Shown here: positions 28,362 to 37,108 of the stretch, in pieces
Layout of the letters: every line of letters starts with the position of its first letter
Numbering within the stretch: the first letter of the stretch is position 1
Origin: Achromobacter sp. AONIH1
Lineage (GTDB): Bacteria > Pseudomonadota > Gammaproteobacteria > Burkholderiales > Burkholderiaceae_B
Reading direction: 5' to 3'
DNA length: 64,000 bases
Assembly: GCF_002902905.1 (NCBI RefSeq)
Contig: NZ_CP026124.1
Location: forward strand, 1,178,001 to 1,242,000
Position numbers and translations under genes: made by a program
Notes under the pieces: generated by a model
Databases searched by the model: none
The model's input: the letters and a program-made list of their open reading frames with translations, nothing else
Told to the model about the DNA's origin: nothing

Positions 28362-28392
28362 GCCCCCGGGAATCCCGGGGGCATTTTGTTTT
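28362..28392 (+). terminator. Intrinsic terminator next to the IS
   Basis: GCCCCCGGG (28362-28370) pairs perfectly with CCCGGGGGC (28374-28382) over an AAT loop and is followed by ATTTTGTTTT. The T-tract is on the plus strand, so it suits a plus-strand gene, most likely metC before the IS inserted. Confidence 0.65.
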
Positions 28393-28421
28393 CCCGCGCC
28401 CTGTCGGGCGCAGCCTGGCGC

Positions 28422-29057
28422 TCAGTTGCCGCGGGCCATCGGGATCAGGCGCGTCACTTCCTTCAGCGCGCCTTCGTAGCTGTTGCCAGCCATGACCGGC
28501 GAGGTCATGAACTTGCCGCCCACGGCGAAGGACGGCGTGCCTTCGATGCGATAGGCGTCGGCCAGCTGGTTGGCGCGCTGCACCTGGGTCTGGACGCTGA
28601 ACGAATCGAACACGGAATCGAACTTGGCGCGGTCCACGCCTTGCGCGGCGGCCCATTCGCCCATGGCCTTCTTGTCGATCAGGCGCTTGTGCTCGCCATG
28701 GATGGCGGTGAAGACCTTGGCGTGCAGGTCGGGGCGCTCCAGCGCGATCAGCGTGAAGTACAGCTGTTGCAGCGGCTTCATGCCGGCGTTGAAGGCGATC
28801 GGCACCTGCTTGAGCACCACGTCGGGCGGGGCGGTCTTGGCCCAGTCTTCGACCAGCGGTTCCATGGCGGCGCAGTGCGGGCAGGTGTAGGCGAAGAATT
28901 CCAGCACTTCGATCTTGCCCGGGGTGTCCGACGGCAGCGGCGGGTTGATCGCCTGGTATTGCTGGGCGCCGCCCTGGGCGTGGCTCGCCGGGCTGAGGAA
29001 GGCCGTCGCGGTGAGGGCGGCGGCGGCCATAAGGCGGATGAGCTTTTGGGACAGCAT
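28422..29057 (-). CDS. dsbA: Thiol:disulfide interchange protein DsbA
   Basis: Periplasmic disulfide oxidase of 211 residues. It has a cleavable signal peptide ending near ASHA (residue 27) and the active site CPHC at 59-62 within [14 protein letters not shown]. The cis-Pro loop is in [11 protein letters not shown]. It introduces disulfides into secreted proteins with DsbB. It lies downstream of the SPOR gene and argS on the same strand. Confidence 0.92.
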   Translation of the reverse strand: MLSQKLIRLMAAAALTATAFLSPASHAQGGAQQYQAINPPLPSDTPGKIEVLEFFAYTCPHCAAMEPLVEDWAKTAPPDVVLKQVPIAFNAGMKPLQQLYFTLIALERPDLHAKVFTAIHGEHKRLIDKKAMGEWAAAQGVDRAKFDSVFDSFSVQTQVQRANQLADAYRIEGTPSFAVGGKFMTSPVMAGNSYEGALKEVTRLIPMARGN

Positions 29058-29123
29058 GGGTATGAGGTTCCTGGAGAAAACGTTACAGACAGGCCCAAGG
29101 CCGGATTAGTTCAATGCGGCCAT

Positions 29124-29861
29124 TCACTGCCGCACCACCGCGGTTTCGATCTTGTTCTCGCCCAGGCGCCCGCGCGCCCGGTTCATGTCGTCCAGGCGGG
29201 CATACGGCCCCACGCGGACGCGGTTCAGCGCCTTGCCGTTGACTTCGGCCTTCTGCACCGACACCGGCAGGCCCAGCAGGATGATGCGGGCCTTGAGCGA
29301 TTCGGCGTCGTCGGCGCTGCGGAAGGCGCCGGCCTGCAGATAGTAGGAGCCGTTGGCCGATGCCGAGGCGGACGCCGATGCCGCCGGCGCGCTGGCCTTG
29401 GGCGCCGGGGCTGGCGTCGGCGCGACCTTGGCGATCGGCGTGGGCAGCGGATTGGGCGCGGCGGGAGTTGGCGCCACGGCCGCGGCGGCCGGCTTGTTGT
29501 TGGAGGTCGGCAACGTGGCGATCAGCGCGCCCAGGTCGTCGGACTTGGACGGCGGCGTATCGGCGCCGGCCGTGCCGGTGCCGGGCAGCGGCGCCGGCGT
29601 GGTCGCGGTGGGTCCGCTGGGCGGCGTGCCCGCCGCGCCGTCGCGTCCGTACAGGCCGGCGTTGGGATCCGGCGCCTGGCGCGGGTCTGGCAGCTTGCCG
29701 GCGTCGCGGCTGGCGCGGTCCACGAAGGGCACCGGCGCCTTGGTCACGTAGAACGCCACCACCGCGGCGACGATGAGGCCGATCAGCAGGCCGGCAAGCG
29801 CCCCGTACAGGGTGCTGCCGCTTTCGCCCGACCGGCCGGAGGATTTGCGCTTGGTCGCCAT
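29124..29861 (-). CDS. SPOR-domain membrane protein (FtsN-like)
   Basis: Bitopic inner-membrane protein of 245 residues: short basic cytoplasmic head, one membrane helix (about 19-41), a long Ala/Pro/Thr-rich periplasmic linker (about 55-165), and a C-terminal SPOR domain (about 170-245) beginning NGSYYLQAGAFRSADDAESLKARI. SPOR domains bind denuded septal peptidoglycan, so a role in cell division or wall remodelling is expected. It is 9 bp after argS. Confidence 0.85.
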   Translation of the reverse strand: MATKRKSSGRSGESGSTLYGALAGLLIGLIVAAVVAFYVTKAPVPFVDRASRDAGKLPDPRQAPDPNAGLYGRDGAAGTPPSGPTATTPAPLPGTGTAGADTPPSKSDDLGALIATLPTSNNKPAAAAVAPTPAAPNPLPTPIAKVAPTPAPAPKASAPAASASASASANGSYYLQAGAFRSADDAESLKARIILLGLPVSVQKAEVNGKALNRVRVGPYARLDDMNRARGRLGENKIETAVVRQ

Positions 29862-29870
29862 GTGCCGATG

Positions 29871-31556
29871 TTACATCCGCTCCGGCGCCGACACGCCCAT
29901 CAGCTCCAGGCCGTTGGCCAGCACCTGGCGGGTGGTGGCGGCCAGGCGCAGGCGCGCCAGCTTCAGGGCGGTGTCGTCGACCAGCACGCGCTCGGCGTTG
30001 TACCAGGCGTGGAAGTCGGACGCGCAATCGCGCAGCCAGAAGGCGATGTGGTGCGGCGACAGATCCTGGGCGGCCAGGGCCACCACTTGCGGGAACTCGG
30101 CCAGGCGCTGCATCAGCGCGAATTCGGTGGGCGCGGTCAGCAGCGCGGCGTCGGCGCGGGCCACGTCGTCGGCCGGCATGCCGGCGTTGGCGATCACCGA
30201 GCAGATGCGGGCGTGCGCGTACTGGATGTAGTAGACGGGGTTCTCGTCGCTCTTGGACAACGCCAGGTCCACGTCGAACACGAACTCGGTGTCGGCGCGG
30301 CGCTGGATCAGGAAGTAGCGCACCGCGTCGCGGCCGACCCAGTCGATCAGGTCGCGCATGGTGACGTAGCTGCCGGCGCGCTTGGAGATCTTGACCTCTT
30401 CGCCGCCGCGCATGACCTTGACCATCTTGTGCAGCACGTAGGACGGGTAGTCCTTCGGGATGCCCTCTCCCAGCGCCTGCAGGCCGGCGCGCACGCGCGC
30501 CACGGTGCCATGGTGGTCGCTGCCCTGGATGTTCACGGCGCGGTGGAAACCGCGTTCCCACTTGGCCTTGTGATAGGCCACGTCGGGCACGAAGTAGGTG
30601 TAGCCGCCCTCGCTCTTGCGCATGACGCGGTCTTTGTCGTCGCCGGTGCCCAGTTCGGTGGTGCGCAACCACAGCGCGCCGCCGTCTTCGTAGGTGTGGC
30701 CGCCGGCGATCAGCGCCTTCACCGTGGCCTCGACGCGGCCGGAGGTGTAGAGCGAGCTTTCCAGGTAGTAGTTGTCGAACGCCAGGCCGAAGGCCTGCAG
30801 GTCCAGGTCCTGTTCGCGGCGCAGGTAGGCCACGGCGAAGGCGCGGATATCGTCCAGGTTGGCGATGTCGCCGCTGGCGGTGACCGGCGCGCCGTCGGAG
30901 GCCTGCAGCGTCTTGCCGGCCTGGAAGTCGCGGGCGATGTCGCTGATGTAGTCGCCCTTGTAGCCGTCGGCGGGCCATTCGGGCGAATCCGGCGTCAGGC
31001 CGCGGGCGCGGGCCTGCACGCTGATGGCCAGGTTCTCGATCTGGTTGCCGGCGTCGTTGTAATAGAACTCGCGGGTCACGTCCCAGCCGCTGGCGTCGTA
31101 CAGGCGGCAGAGGGCGTCGCCCAGCGCGGCCTGGCGGGCATGGCCCACGTGCAGCGGGCCGGTGGGGTTGGCGGACACGAACTCGACCAGGATCTTCTCG
31201 CCCGTGCGCGGCGCGCGGCCATAGGAGGCGCCCTGCTCGGCCACCGTCGCGATGACGGCCTGGCGCGCGGCGGGGGTGACGCGCAGGTTGATGAAGCCGG
31301 GGCCGGCGATCTCGGCGCTCTCGACCAGGGCGCGGGCGTCGGGCTGCGCCATCAGCGCGTCGACGATGGCCTGGGCCAGCTCGCGCGGATTGCGCTTGGC
31401 CGGCTTGGCCAGCTGCATGGCCACATTGGTGGCGACGTCGCCGTGGGCGGCGACCTTGGGGCGCTCCAGCAGCACGTTGGGCTGGGCGTCGGGCAGGCTT
31501 TGCGCGACGGCGGCCTGGATCAGGGAAATGAGTTGTTTCTGTTGCTCGAGGAGCAT
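29871..31556 (-). CDS. argS: Arginyl-tRNA synthetase
   Basis: Class I synthetase of 561 residues that charges tRNA-Arg. The HIGH-type motif is HVGH (136-139) in [17 protein letters not shown], the KMSKS-type motif is KISKRAG, and the C-terminal anticodon-binding DALR domain is present. The ATG at 31556 gives the standard MLLEQQKQ start; an upstream in-frame ATG at 31751 adds 65 unconserved residues. First gene of the argS-SPOR-dsbA group. Confidence 0.95.
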   Translation of the reverse strand: MLLEQQKQLISLIQAAVAQSLPDAQPNVLLERPKVAAHGDVATNVAMQLAKPAKRNPRELAQAIVDALMAQPDARALVESAEIAGPGFINLRVTPAARQAVIATVAEQGASYGRAPRTGEKILVEFVSANPTGPLHVGHARQAALGDALCRLYDASGWDVTREFYYNDAGNQIENLAISVQARARGLTPDSPEWPADGYKGDYISDIARDFQAGKTLQASDGAPVTASGDIANLDDIRAFAVAYLRREQDLDLQAFGLAFDNYYLESSLYTSGRVEATVKALIAGGHTYEDGGALWLRTTELGTGDDKDRVMRKSEGGYTYFVPDVAYHKAKWERGFHRAVNIQGSDHHGTVARVRAGLQALGEGIPKDYPSYVLHKMVKVMRGGEEVKISKRAGSYVTMRDLIDWVGRDAVRYFLIQRRADTEFVFDVDLALSKSDENPVYYIQYAHARICSVIANAGMPADDVARADAALLTAPTEFALMQRLAEFPQVVALAAQDLSPHHIAFWLRDCASDFHAWYNAERVLVDDTALKLARLRLAATTRQVLANGLELMGVSAPERM

Positions 31557-31886
31557 GGGCGTCCGGAGTAGTTCGGTAGGAGTGGCGCAGGCGGCCGGGC
31601 CGGGCGGGCCGGGGGCGTCCAGGGATGCGCGGCGCGTCGGCGCCGGATTCGTGGCTGCCGCAGGTCCTGCTGTCACGGGAATCCCCTGAATCATAGTTGA
31701 TTTGGCGGCCGGACCGTCGCTTGCCGGGGGCGGGCCGGCCTGTGCAGGCATGCCGCGGCGTTTCTGGCGGCGCGTTCAAAGCGCCAATGAAATCAAGGCG
31801 CTAGGCCAGGCTCCGGATGGCCGGTGGCATCCGGGGCGGGGTTGCGGTAGTGTTATGGAGTCCCACCCTATCCCGGAGACAGGAAT
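31557..31886. other. Divergent intergenic region argS / DUF1840 gene
   Basis: 330 bp without a supportable gene. It should carry the argS promoter (minus) and the promoter of the DUF1840 gene (plus). The only structure I see is a weak 6-bp stem AGCGCC/GGCGCT at 31780-31802. Confidence 0.5.
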
Positions 31887-32231
31887 ATGCTGATCACTTT
31901 TCATTCCAAGGTCGTGGCCGAAGTGCTGATGTTGACCGACCACGCCGGCGCGCTGCTGCAGGCCGCGGGCAAGTCCTTCGGGGACAAGATTCCGGAACGC
32001 GGCGTGTTCACCGCGGACCAGCTCGGCCCGGCCATCCAGGGCATCGAGCGCGCCATCGCCGACTACCAGAAGAGCGGCCATGATGACGACGAGGACGACG
32101 ACAAGCAGCCGGTGGCGCCGATGGCGCGCGCCGTGGGCCTGAAGGAACGCGCCTTTCCGCTGCTGGACATGATGCGCCAGTCGCAGGCCGCCGGCGCCGA
32201 AGTCACCTGGGAAGTGTCGCGCGGCTGGTAG
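31887..32231 (+). CDS. DUF1840 family protein
   Basis: Soluble protein of 114 residues of unknown function. It matches the DUF1840 pattern MLITFHSKVVAEVLML at the start, a central acidic run (DDDEDDD at 69-75), and the C-terminal MARAVGLKERAFPLLDMMRQS. GGAGACAGGAAT precedes the ATG. A T-tailed hairpin follows. Confidence 0.85.
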   Translation: MLITFHSKVVAEVLMLTDHAGALLQAAGKSFGDKIPERGVFTADQLGPAIQGIERAIADYQKSGHDDDEDDDKQPVAPMARAVGLKERAFPLLDMMRQSQAAGAEVTWEVSRGW

Positions 32232-32236
32232 CAATG

Positions 32237-32268
32237 TCGCCGGACGGACAATCTGTCCGGCGAATTTT
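32237..32268 (+). terminator. Intrinsic terminator after the DUF1840 gene
   Basis: TCGCCGGAC (32237-32245) pairs with GTCCGGCGA (32255-32263), followed by ATTTTG. Confidence 0.65.
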
Positions 32269-32310
32269 GCCTACGCTTGCCGGCTGACGCCACATCAAGG
32301 AACCTGCCCC

Positions 32311-32628
32311 ATGCGCAGCGACATCACCATCGTTTTCGACACCCGGCGCTCGCTGGACCTGAATGCCACCGTCGAGCCTTCGCCGCAGCGCCAGAGCGAC
32401 GCGCGCGACTGGTTCGACAGCGCCTGGGAAACCCTGGGCTGCGAGCCGCTGCGTCCCAGCGGCAAGGTCCTGCTGCTGGACAAGGTGCTGGGCGTGGCCG
32501 ACGCGCTGGGCTATGACGTGCTCTCCACCGACGAGAAGGAAGCGCGCGAGTTCGCCGAACACCTGGCCCTGGCGCTGGAGCGCCCGCGCATCACCGTGGA
32601 CCTGCCCGGCCTGACGGTCGGTTACTGA
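32311..32628 (+). CDS. Conserved hypothetical protein
   Basis: Protein of 105 residues with no signal or membrane segment and no motif I recognise. It begins MRSDITIVFDTRRSLDLNAT, has a Trp-containing centre DARDWFDSAWETLGC, and ends in PRITVDLPGLTVGY. AAGGAA upstream supports the start and codon use is like the neighbours. It lies between two hairpins, so it is probably a single-gene transcript. Confidence 0.7.
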   Translation: MRSDITIVFDTRRSLDLNATVEPSPQRQSDARDWFDSAWETLGCEPLRPSGKVLLLDKVLGVADALGYDVLSTDEKEAREFAEHLALALERPRITVDLPGLTVGY

Positions 32629-32635
32629 TCCGCCT

Positions 32636-32658
32636 GTCCGCCCCGCAACGGGGCGGAC
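32636..32658. terminator. GC-rich hairpin after the 105-residue gene
   Basis: GTCCGCCCCG (32636-32645) and CGGGGCGGAC (32649-32658) form a 10-bp stem with a CAA loop. No T-tract follows, so termination may be weak or factor-assisted. Confidence 0.45.
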
Positions 32659-32868
32659 GTTCGTGACGCGGCGGGGCAGGCCCCGCCGCAACATGATTTT
32701 CCGGCCGGGCCTGGCGCCCGCCGACCCGCCCGGGCATCGCCCGCATCTGACGTTTCCTTTCCGCATGCCGCGTGGCCCGGTCGTGCCTCGGGCGACGGCG
32801 TCACGCGCTGCCTTTCCCAGCTAGGGTATTTCCCAGGCGGCACCCCCTTGGCTTCAGGCTATAGTCAG

Positions 32869-32902
32869 TTGGAATTCAGGTGGGATCCCAGCAGGATTCC
32901 AA
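32869..32902. promoter_or_regulatory. Long symmetric operator before the GntR regulator gene
   Basis: An outer dyad TTGGAAT (32869-32875) / ATTCCAA (32896-32902) is exactly centred on an inner palindrome TGGGATCCCA (32881-32890), with 5-bp spacers on each side. The dyad ends 7 bp before the chosen regulator start. It fits two stacked or one extended dimer site for autoregulation by the FCD-type GntR protein. Confidence 0.55.
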
Positions 32903-32909
32903 TGGGAAC

Positions 32910-33611
32910 ATGAACATCGAACTGACCGATCCTTCCCTCGACACGGACGTCGCCGGCTGCGACGGCCCGGCGTTGAGCGTGTCCGAACGCACCTACCAGG
33001 CCCTGCTCGACCGCATCGCGGCGCGCCAGATCGGCCCGGGCGAAGTGCTGGAAGAGCGCCGCCTGGCCGAAGAACTGAACGTGTCGCGCACGCCCATGCG
33101 GGCCGCGCTGAACCGGCTGCTGGGCGAAGGCATCCTCAAGCGCCTGTCCAATGGCTCCGTGGTGGTCCATGCCTTCGGCGTGACCGAATTGCTGGAGCTG
33201 CTGCAGATCCGCCAGCTGCTGGAAGGCCAGGCCGCCGCCATGGCGGCCGGCCGGATTCCCGGCGACAAGCTGGCGGCGGTCAAGGCGCGGCTGGAAGACG
33301 TGATGCGCCACAGCGCGGCCGGGGGCGAGTCCACCTGGACCGCCGACAACGAGGTGCACGAGCTGGTGGCCGCCTATTGCGGCAACAAGTCCATGGCCGC
33401 CATGATCGCCGACGCGCGCCGGCGCGCGCGCCTGTGCAACGTCGAGCGCCTGTCGCAGCGCGCGGTGCAGGCGCGGGCCGAGCACCTGGCCATCGTGCTG
33501 GCGCTGCAGGCCGGCGACGCCGAACGGGCGCGCGCGACCATGACGGCGCACCTGGGCGCCGTGCGGCGTGCGTTCGCGCGCACGCTGGGGTATCTGCCGC
33601 ATGAAGACTGA
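32910..33611 (+). CDS. GntR-family (FCD) transcriptional regulator
   Basis: Regulator of 233 residues. The N-terminal winged helix has RTYQALLDRIAARQIGPGEVLEERRLAEELNVSRTPMRAALNRLLGEGIL in outline (about residues 20-70), and the C-terminal FCD domain (about 90-220) has the metal-binding type residues in DNEVHELV and AEHLAIVLAL. The ATG at 32910 is preferred over a GTG at 32880 because the latter lies inside the operator palindrome. The gene overlaps allA by 11 bp, so it likely controls the ureide genes downstream. Confidence 0.85.
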   Translation: MNIELTDPSLDTDVAGCDGPALSVSERTYQALLDRIAARQIGPGEVLEERRLAEELNVSRTPMRAALNRLLGEGILKRLSNGSVVVHAFGVTELLELLQIRQLLEGQAAAMAAGRIPGDKLAAVKARLEDVMRHSAAGGESTWTADNEVHELVAAYCGNKSMAAMIADARRRARLCNVERLSQRAVQARAEHLAIVLALQAGDAERARATMTAHLGAVRRAFARTLGYLPHED

Positions 33612-34134
33612 CGCCGCGCGCCTGGCGCGTTGCATCGTCGCCGAACCGCTGACATCGCAGGCCTTCGCCGAATTCGGCGAAGTGGTGGAGCATGCCGGCA
33701 ATGAACGCCGCAGGCATCTGGCCCTGCCCTACGCGCACTCGGCGCCGGCCGCGCGCACGGCCATCTGGGTCAGCCGGGTGGATGGCGCCATACCCCAGCC
33801 CTGCCCGGTGCTGCTGCTGGAACGTCATCCGTATTCCTCGCAGACCTTCATCCCGCTGGACAACACCCCCTATCTCGTCGTCGTGGCGCCGGACGACGCG
33901 CAGGGCGAGCCGGACCTGGAACGGCTGCGCGCCTTCGTCGCCAGCGGCAGCCAGGGCGTGTGCTATCGGACTGGCGTCTGGCACCAGGGCCTGTCGGCGC
34001 TGCGCGCGCCGGCCCAGTTCGCCGTGACCATGACCTTGACCGGCGCCGGCGACGACGATGTGTTCTGGAAGGTGCCGAACAGCGTCTCCATCGCCATCGA
34101 CTGCACCCTGCCCGCATCCCGCCCTGCGCGTTGA
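33601..34134 (+). CDS. allA: Ureidoglycolate lyase
   Basis: Protein of 177 residues of the AllA family, which splits ureidoglycolate into glyoxylate and urea at the end of allantoin breakdown. Family segments seen are the start EPLTSQAFAEFGEVVE, the active-site region SQTFIPLDNTPYLVVVAP and GVWHQGLSAL with the metal-binding-type His. The ATG at 33601 overlaps the regulator stop; the upstream frame to 33568 adds 11 residues inside the regulator gene. Confidence 0.88.
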   Translation: MKTDAARLARCIVAEPLTSQAFAEFGEVVEHAGNERRRHLALPYAHSAPAARTAIWVSRVDGAIPQPCPVLLLERHPYSSQTFIPLDNTPYLVVVAPDDAQGEPDLERLRAFVASGSQGVCYRTGVWHQGLSALRAPAQFAVTMTLTGAGDDDVFWKVPNSVSIAIDCTLPASRPAR

Positions 34135-34175
34135 TCCCGTCATCTCAAGATCTGCTCAAGGACTCGCTCACGCTC

Positions 34176-35087
34176 ATGCAACCTGATCATCCCCACCTGC
34201 GGCGCGACTTCGTCGGCTACGGATCCGACCTGCCCCACGCGCGATGGCCCGGCGACGCCCGCATCGCGCTGAACCTCTGCGTCAACTACGAAGAAGGCGG
34301 CGAGCTGTCCGTGCCGGACGGCGACGAGGCCTCGGAATCGGCGCTGACCGAAGGCGGGGGCGGCGGCTTCGCCGGCCGCGACCTGGCGGCCGAATCCATG
34401 TTCGAGTACGGCAGCCGCGTCGGCTTCTGGCGCGTCGCGCGGCTGCTGCAAGCGCGCGGCATGCCGGCCACCATCTTCGGTTGCGGGCTGGCGCTGGAAC
34501 GCAACCCGCAGGTCTGCGCCGCCATCCGCGACGCCGGCTGGGACGTGTGCGCGCACGGCTGGCGCTGGGAGCGCCACCAGACGCTGACCGAGGCCGAAGA
34601 GCGCGAGCGCATCCGCCGCACCGTCGCCTCGATCGAGGCCTCGGTCGGCGCGCGTCCGTTGGGCTGGTATTGCCGCTACGGTCCCAGCGTCAACACGCGC
34701 AGGCTGGTGGCCGAGGAAGGCGGCTTCCTGTACGACTCCGACGCCTACAACGACGAGCTGCCCTACTACGTGCAGGTGCATGGCCGCCCGCATCTGGTGC
34801 TGCCCTATGGCCTGGCCAACAACGACGCCAAGTTCATTCGCGGCGGCATGGCCACGGGCCAGGATTTCTTTGAATACCTGAAGGACGCGTTCGACATGCT
34901 GTACCGCGAAGGCGCGCAGCGGCCCCGCATGATGTCGGTGGGCCTGCATCTGCGGCTGGTGGGTCATCCCGGCCGCGCGGCGGGCCTGGAACGTTTTCTG
35001 GATCATGTGGCGCGCCAGTCCGGCGTATGGGTCTGCGGCCGCGCCGACATCGCACGCCACTGGCTGGCCACGCATCCGCCGCGCTAG
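34176..35087 (+). CDS. puuE: Allantoinase PuuE (polysaccharide deacetylase-like)
   Basis: Cofactor-independent allantoinase of 303 residues in the NodB/polysaccharide-deacetylase fold. PuuE features are ALNLCVNYEEGGE at about 27-39, EYGSRVGFWR, GWDVCAHGWRWERHQ and GWYCRYGPSVNTR. The start at 34176 gives the family N-terminus DFVGYGSDLPHARWPG. It opens the allantoin ring to allantoate. It is 41 bp after allA in the same operon; no allantoicase or urate oxidase is in view. Confidence 0.88.
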   Translation: MQPDHPHLRRDFVGYGSDLPHARWPGDARIALNLCVNYEEGGELSVPDGDEASESALTEGGGGGFAGRDLAAESMFEYGSRVGFWRVARLLQARGMPATIFGCGLALERNPQVCAAIRDAGWDVCAHGWRWERHQTLTEAEERERIRRTVASIEASVGARPLGWYCRYGPSVNTRRLVAEEGGFLYDSDAYNDELPYYVQVHGRPHLVLPYGLANNDAKFIRGGMATGQDFFEYLKDAFDMLYREGAQRPRMMSVGLHLRLVGHPGRAAGLERFLDHVARQSGVWVCGRADIARHWLATHPPR

Positions 35088-35206
35088 GGGCGCGCGCGGC
35101 AGGCAAGGGCGCGGAACATCGAGCGCATCGACTCGGCGCAGCAAGCGGGTCGACGCGAGGCATCGAAAGCATAGGCAAGACGAATCATCACAACGAGGAG
35201 AAAAGC

Positions 35207-36196
35207 ATGAACCTGTGGGTCCAAAGCAAGCTCGGGTTGTTTGCCGGCATTCTGGCGCTCGCCACCGTCGCGCCTTCCGCCGCGCTTGCCCAGCAGGGCT
35301 ACCCCGACAAGCCCATCCGGTTGGTCACGCCCTTCCCGCCAGGCGGCGCGGCCGACACGCTGGCGCGCGCGCTGGCCAAGAGCCTGAGCGAAGCCCATGG
35401 GGCCACCGTGGTGGTCGAGAACCGCGCCGGCGCGGGCGGCACCATCGGCACGGCGTCGGTGGCCAAGGCCGCGCCCGACGGCTACACGCTGCTGCTGGGC
35501 AACGTCTCCACGCTGGCGACCGCGCCCAGCCTGTACACCAAGCTCACCTATGATCCGCTGAAGGACTTCACGCCGCTTACGCTGGTGGGCCGCAGCCCGC
35601 TGGTCTTCGCCGTGAACCCGGGCGTCAAGGCCAACAACCTGAAAGAACTGATCGCCGCCGCCACGGCGCAGCCCGGCGCGCTGGACTATGGCTCGTCGGG
35701 CGCAGGCAGCATCACGCACCTGACGGGCGAGCTGCTCAACGTCAACACCAAGGGCGCGATGGTGCACGTGCCCTACAAGGGCAGCGCGCCCGTGGTCATG
35801 GCGATGGTGTCGGGCGAGCTGGACATGGGCGTGACCCAGGTGGCCGAGATGCTGCAGCAATACCGCGCCAAGCAGGTGCGCGCGCTGGCCATCACCGGCA
35901 ATCAGCGCCTGTCAGCCATTCCCGAGGTGCCCACGGCCGCTGAGGCAGGCGTGACGGGCCTGGACGCCACCACCTGGTACGCGGTCGTCGCGCCCCAGGG
36001 CCTGCCGCAGCCGGTCATCGACAAGCTGCAGCCCATGCTCGTGAAGGCGCTGGACAATCCCGACATGAAAAAGCGCTTCGCCGAGGAAGGGCTGATCCTG
36101 GAATCCTCGACGCCCGAGGCGCTGAAGGACCTGATGCGCAGCGACATCCCGAAGTGGGCCGAGGTAGTCAAGCGCGCCGGCGTGAAACTAGACTAA
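35207..36196 (+). CDS. Bug/TctC-family periplasmic receptor
   Basis: Extracytoplasmic binding protein of 329 residues with a signal peptide ending SAALAQ and the family N-terminus YPDKPIRLVTPFPPGGAAD, followed by NRAGAGGTIGTASVAKAAPDGYTLL. GAGGAGAAAAG precedes the ATG at 35207. It follows puuE on the same strand by 119 bp; by position it may bind a ureide or a related carboxylate, but this is inference. Confidence 0.87.
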   Translation: MNLWVQSKLGLFAGILALATVAPSAALAQQGYPDKPIRLVTPFPPGGAADTLARALAKSLSEAHGATVVVENRAGAGGTIGTASVAKAAPDGYTLLLGNVSTLATAPSLYTKLTYDPLKDFTPLTLVGRSPLVFAVNPGVKANNLKELIAAATAQPGALDYGSSGAGSITHLTGELLNVNTKGAMVHVPYKGSAPVVMAMVSGELDMGVTQVAEMLQQYRAKQVRALAITGNQRLSAIPEVPTAAEAGVTGLDATTWYAVVAPQGLPQPVIDKLQPMLVKALDNPDMKKRFAEEGLILESSTPEALKDLMRSDIPKWAEVVKRAGVKLD

Positions 36197-36240
36197 AGCT
36201 CACGCACCCGCAGCACTGCGCCTGCCTTTATCTGGGCCGC

Positions 36241-36305
36241 ACGGAGCCGGCTTTGCCGGTCCGTAGCGGCGCCCCTTGAGGGGGAGCGCGTAGCGCTCGG
36301 GGTGG
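36241..36305. repeat. Dispersed GC-rich intergenic repeat-like sequence
   Basis: Contains a stem ACGGA-CCGGC / GCCGG-TCCGT followed by GCCCCTTGAGGGGGAGCGCG and TAGCGCTCGGGGTGGGCC. Similar CCCC-TT-GGGGG/GCGCG sequence recurs on the other strand near 44040-44100. Such elements are common between genes in Burkholderiales. It lies between convergent genes and may terminate both. Confidence 0.4.
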
Positions 36306-36307
36306 GC

Positions 36308-37108
36308 CTACCTTATTCCCGCACGCATGAACGACTGCACGAACTGGCGCTGGAACAGCAGGAACGCAATCAGCAGCGGGGCGGCGGACATCAGCGTGGC
36401 GGCCGTGATGACGGACCAGTCGATGCCCTGGTCGGTCGACGAGAACACCTGCAGTCCCACGGTCAGCGGGCGCGATTCCACCGAGTTGGTGATGATCAGC
36501 GGCCACAGGAAGTTGTTCCAGTGGTGGCTGACCGACACCAGCCCGTAGGCCACGTAGATCGGCTTGGCCAGCGGCACATAGACCTTCATCAGCACCTGCA
36601 GCGCGTTGGCGCCTTCCATGCGCGCGGCCTCTTCCAGTTCGCGCGGCACTGTCTTGAAGGTCTGGCGCAGGAGGAAGATGCCGAAGGCCGAGGCGAAGTA
36701 CGGCAGGCCGATGGCGAACACCGTGTCGCGTATGCCCAGTTGGCTCATCGAGCGGTAGTTCTCGACCAGCAGCACGTCCGGCATGATCATCAGCTGCAGC
36801 AGCACCAGCATGAAGACAAAGTCGCGGCCACGGAACTCGAAACGCGCGAAGGCGTAGCCGGCCAGCGTGGACAGCACCAGCTGCGCGGCCAGCACCATCG
36901 TGACCAGCAGGAAGGTGTTGAGGAAGTAGCGCGGGAAAGGCGCCGCATTCCACGCGCGCACGAAGTTGTCCAGCGTCAGCGGCGCGAACAGGTCGAAGCG
37001 GGTCGCGTAGGCCGGCGGATGGAAGGCGGCCCACATGGCGTAGGCCAGCGGCAGGATCCACAGCAGGCCCAGCGCCCAGGCGCCCAGGGTGTCTAGCTTG
37101 TCTTTCAT
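36308..37108 (-). CDS. ugpE: Glycerol-3-phosphate ABC transporter permease UgpE
   Basis: Permease of 266 residues with six hydrophobic segments. The EAA loop is RELEEAARMEGANALQVLMKVYVPLAKP. The start at 37108 overlaps the end of ugpA by 4 bp (ATGA), which indicates translational coupling. It is the last gene of ugpCBAE. A longer frame reaching 37882 is a shadow of ugpA. Confidence 0.88.
   Translation of the reverse strand: MKDKLDTLGAWALGLLWILPLAYAMWAAFHPPAYATRFDLFAPLTLDNFVRAWNAAPFPRYFLNTFLLVTMVLAAQLVLSTLAGYAFARFEFRGRDFVFMLVLLQLMIMPDVLLVENYRSMSQLGIRDTVFAIGLPYFASAFGIFLLRQTFKTVPRELEEAARMEGANALQVLMKVYVPLAKPIYVAYGLVSVSHHWNNFLWPLIITNSVESRPLTVGLQVFSSTDQGIDWSVITAATLMSAAPLLIAFLLFQRQFVQSFMRAGIR

Noticed and set aside
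28233..31571. Plus-strand frame of 1112 codons
   Set aside because: It runs antisense to dsbA, the SPOR gene and argS, has biased His/Gly/Arg/Gln composition and no domain. It is a GC-driven shadow.
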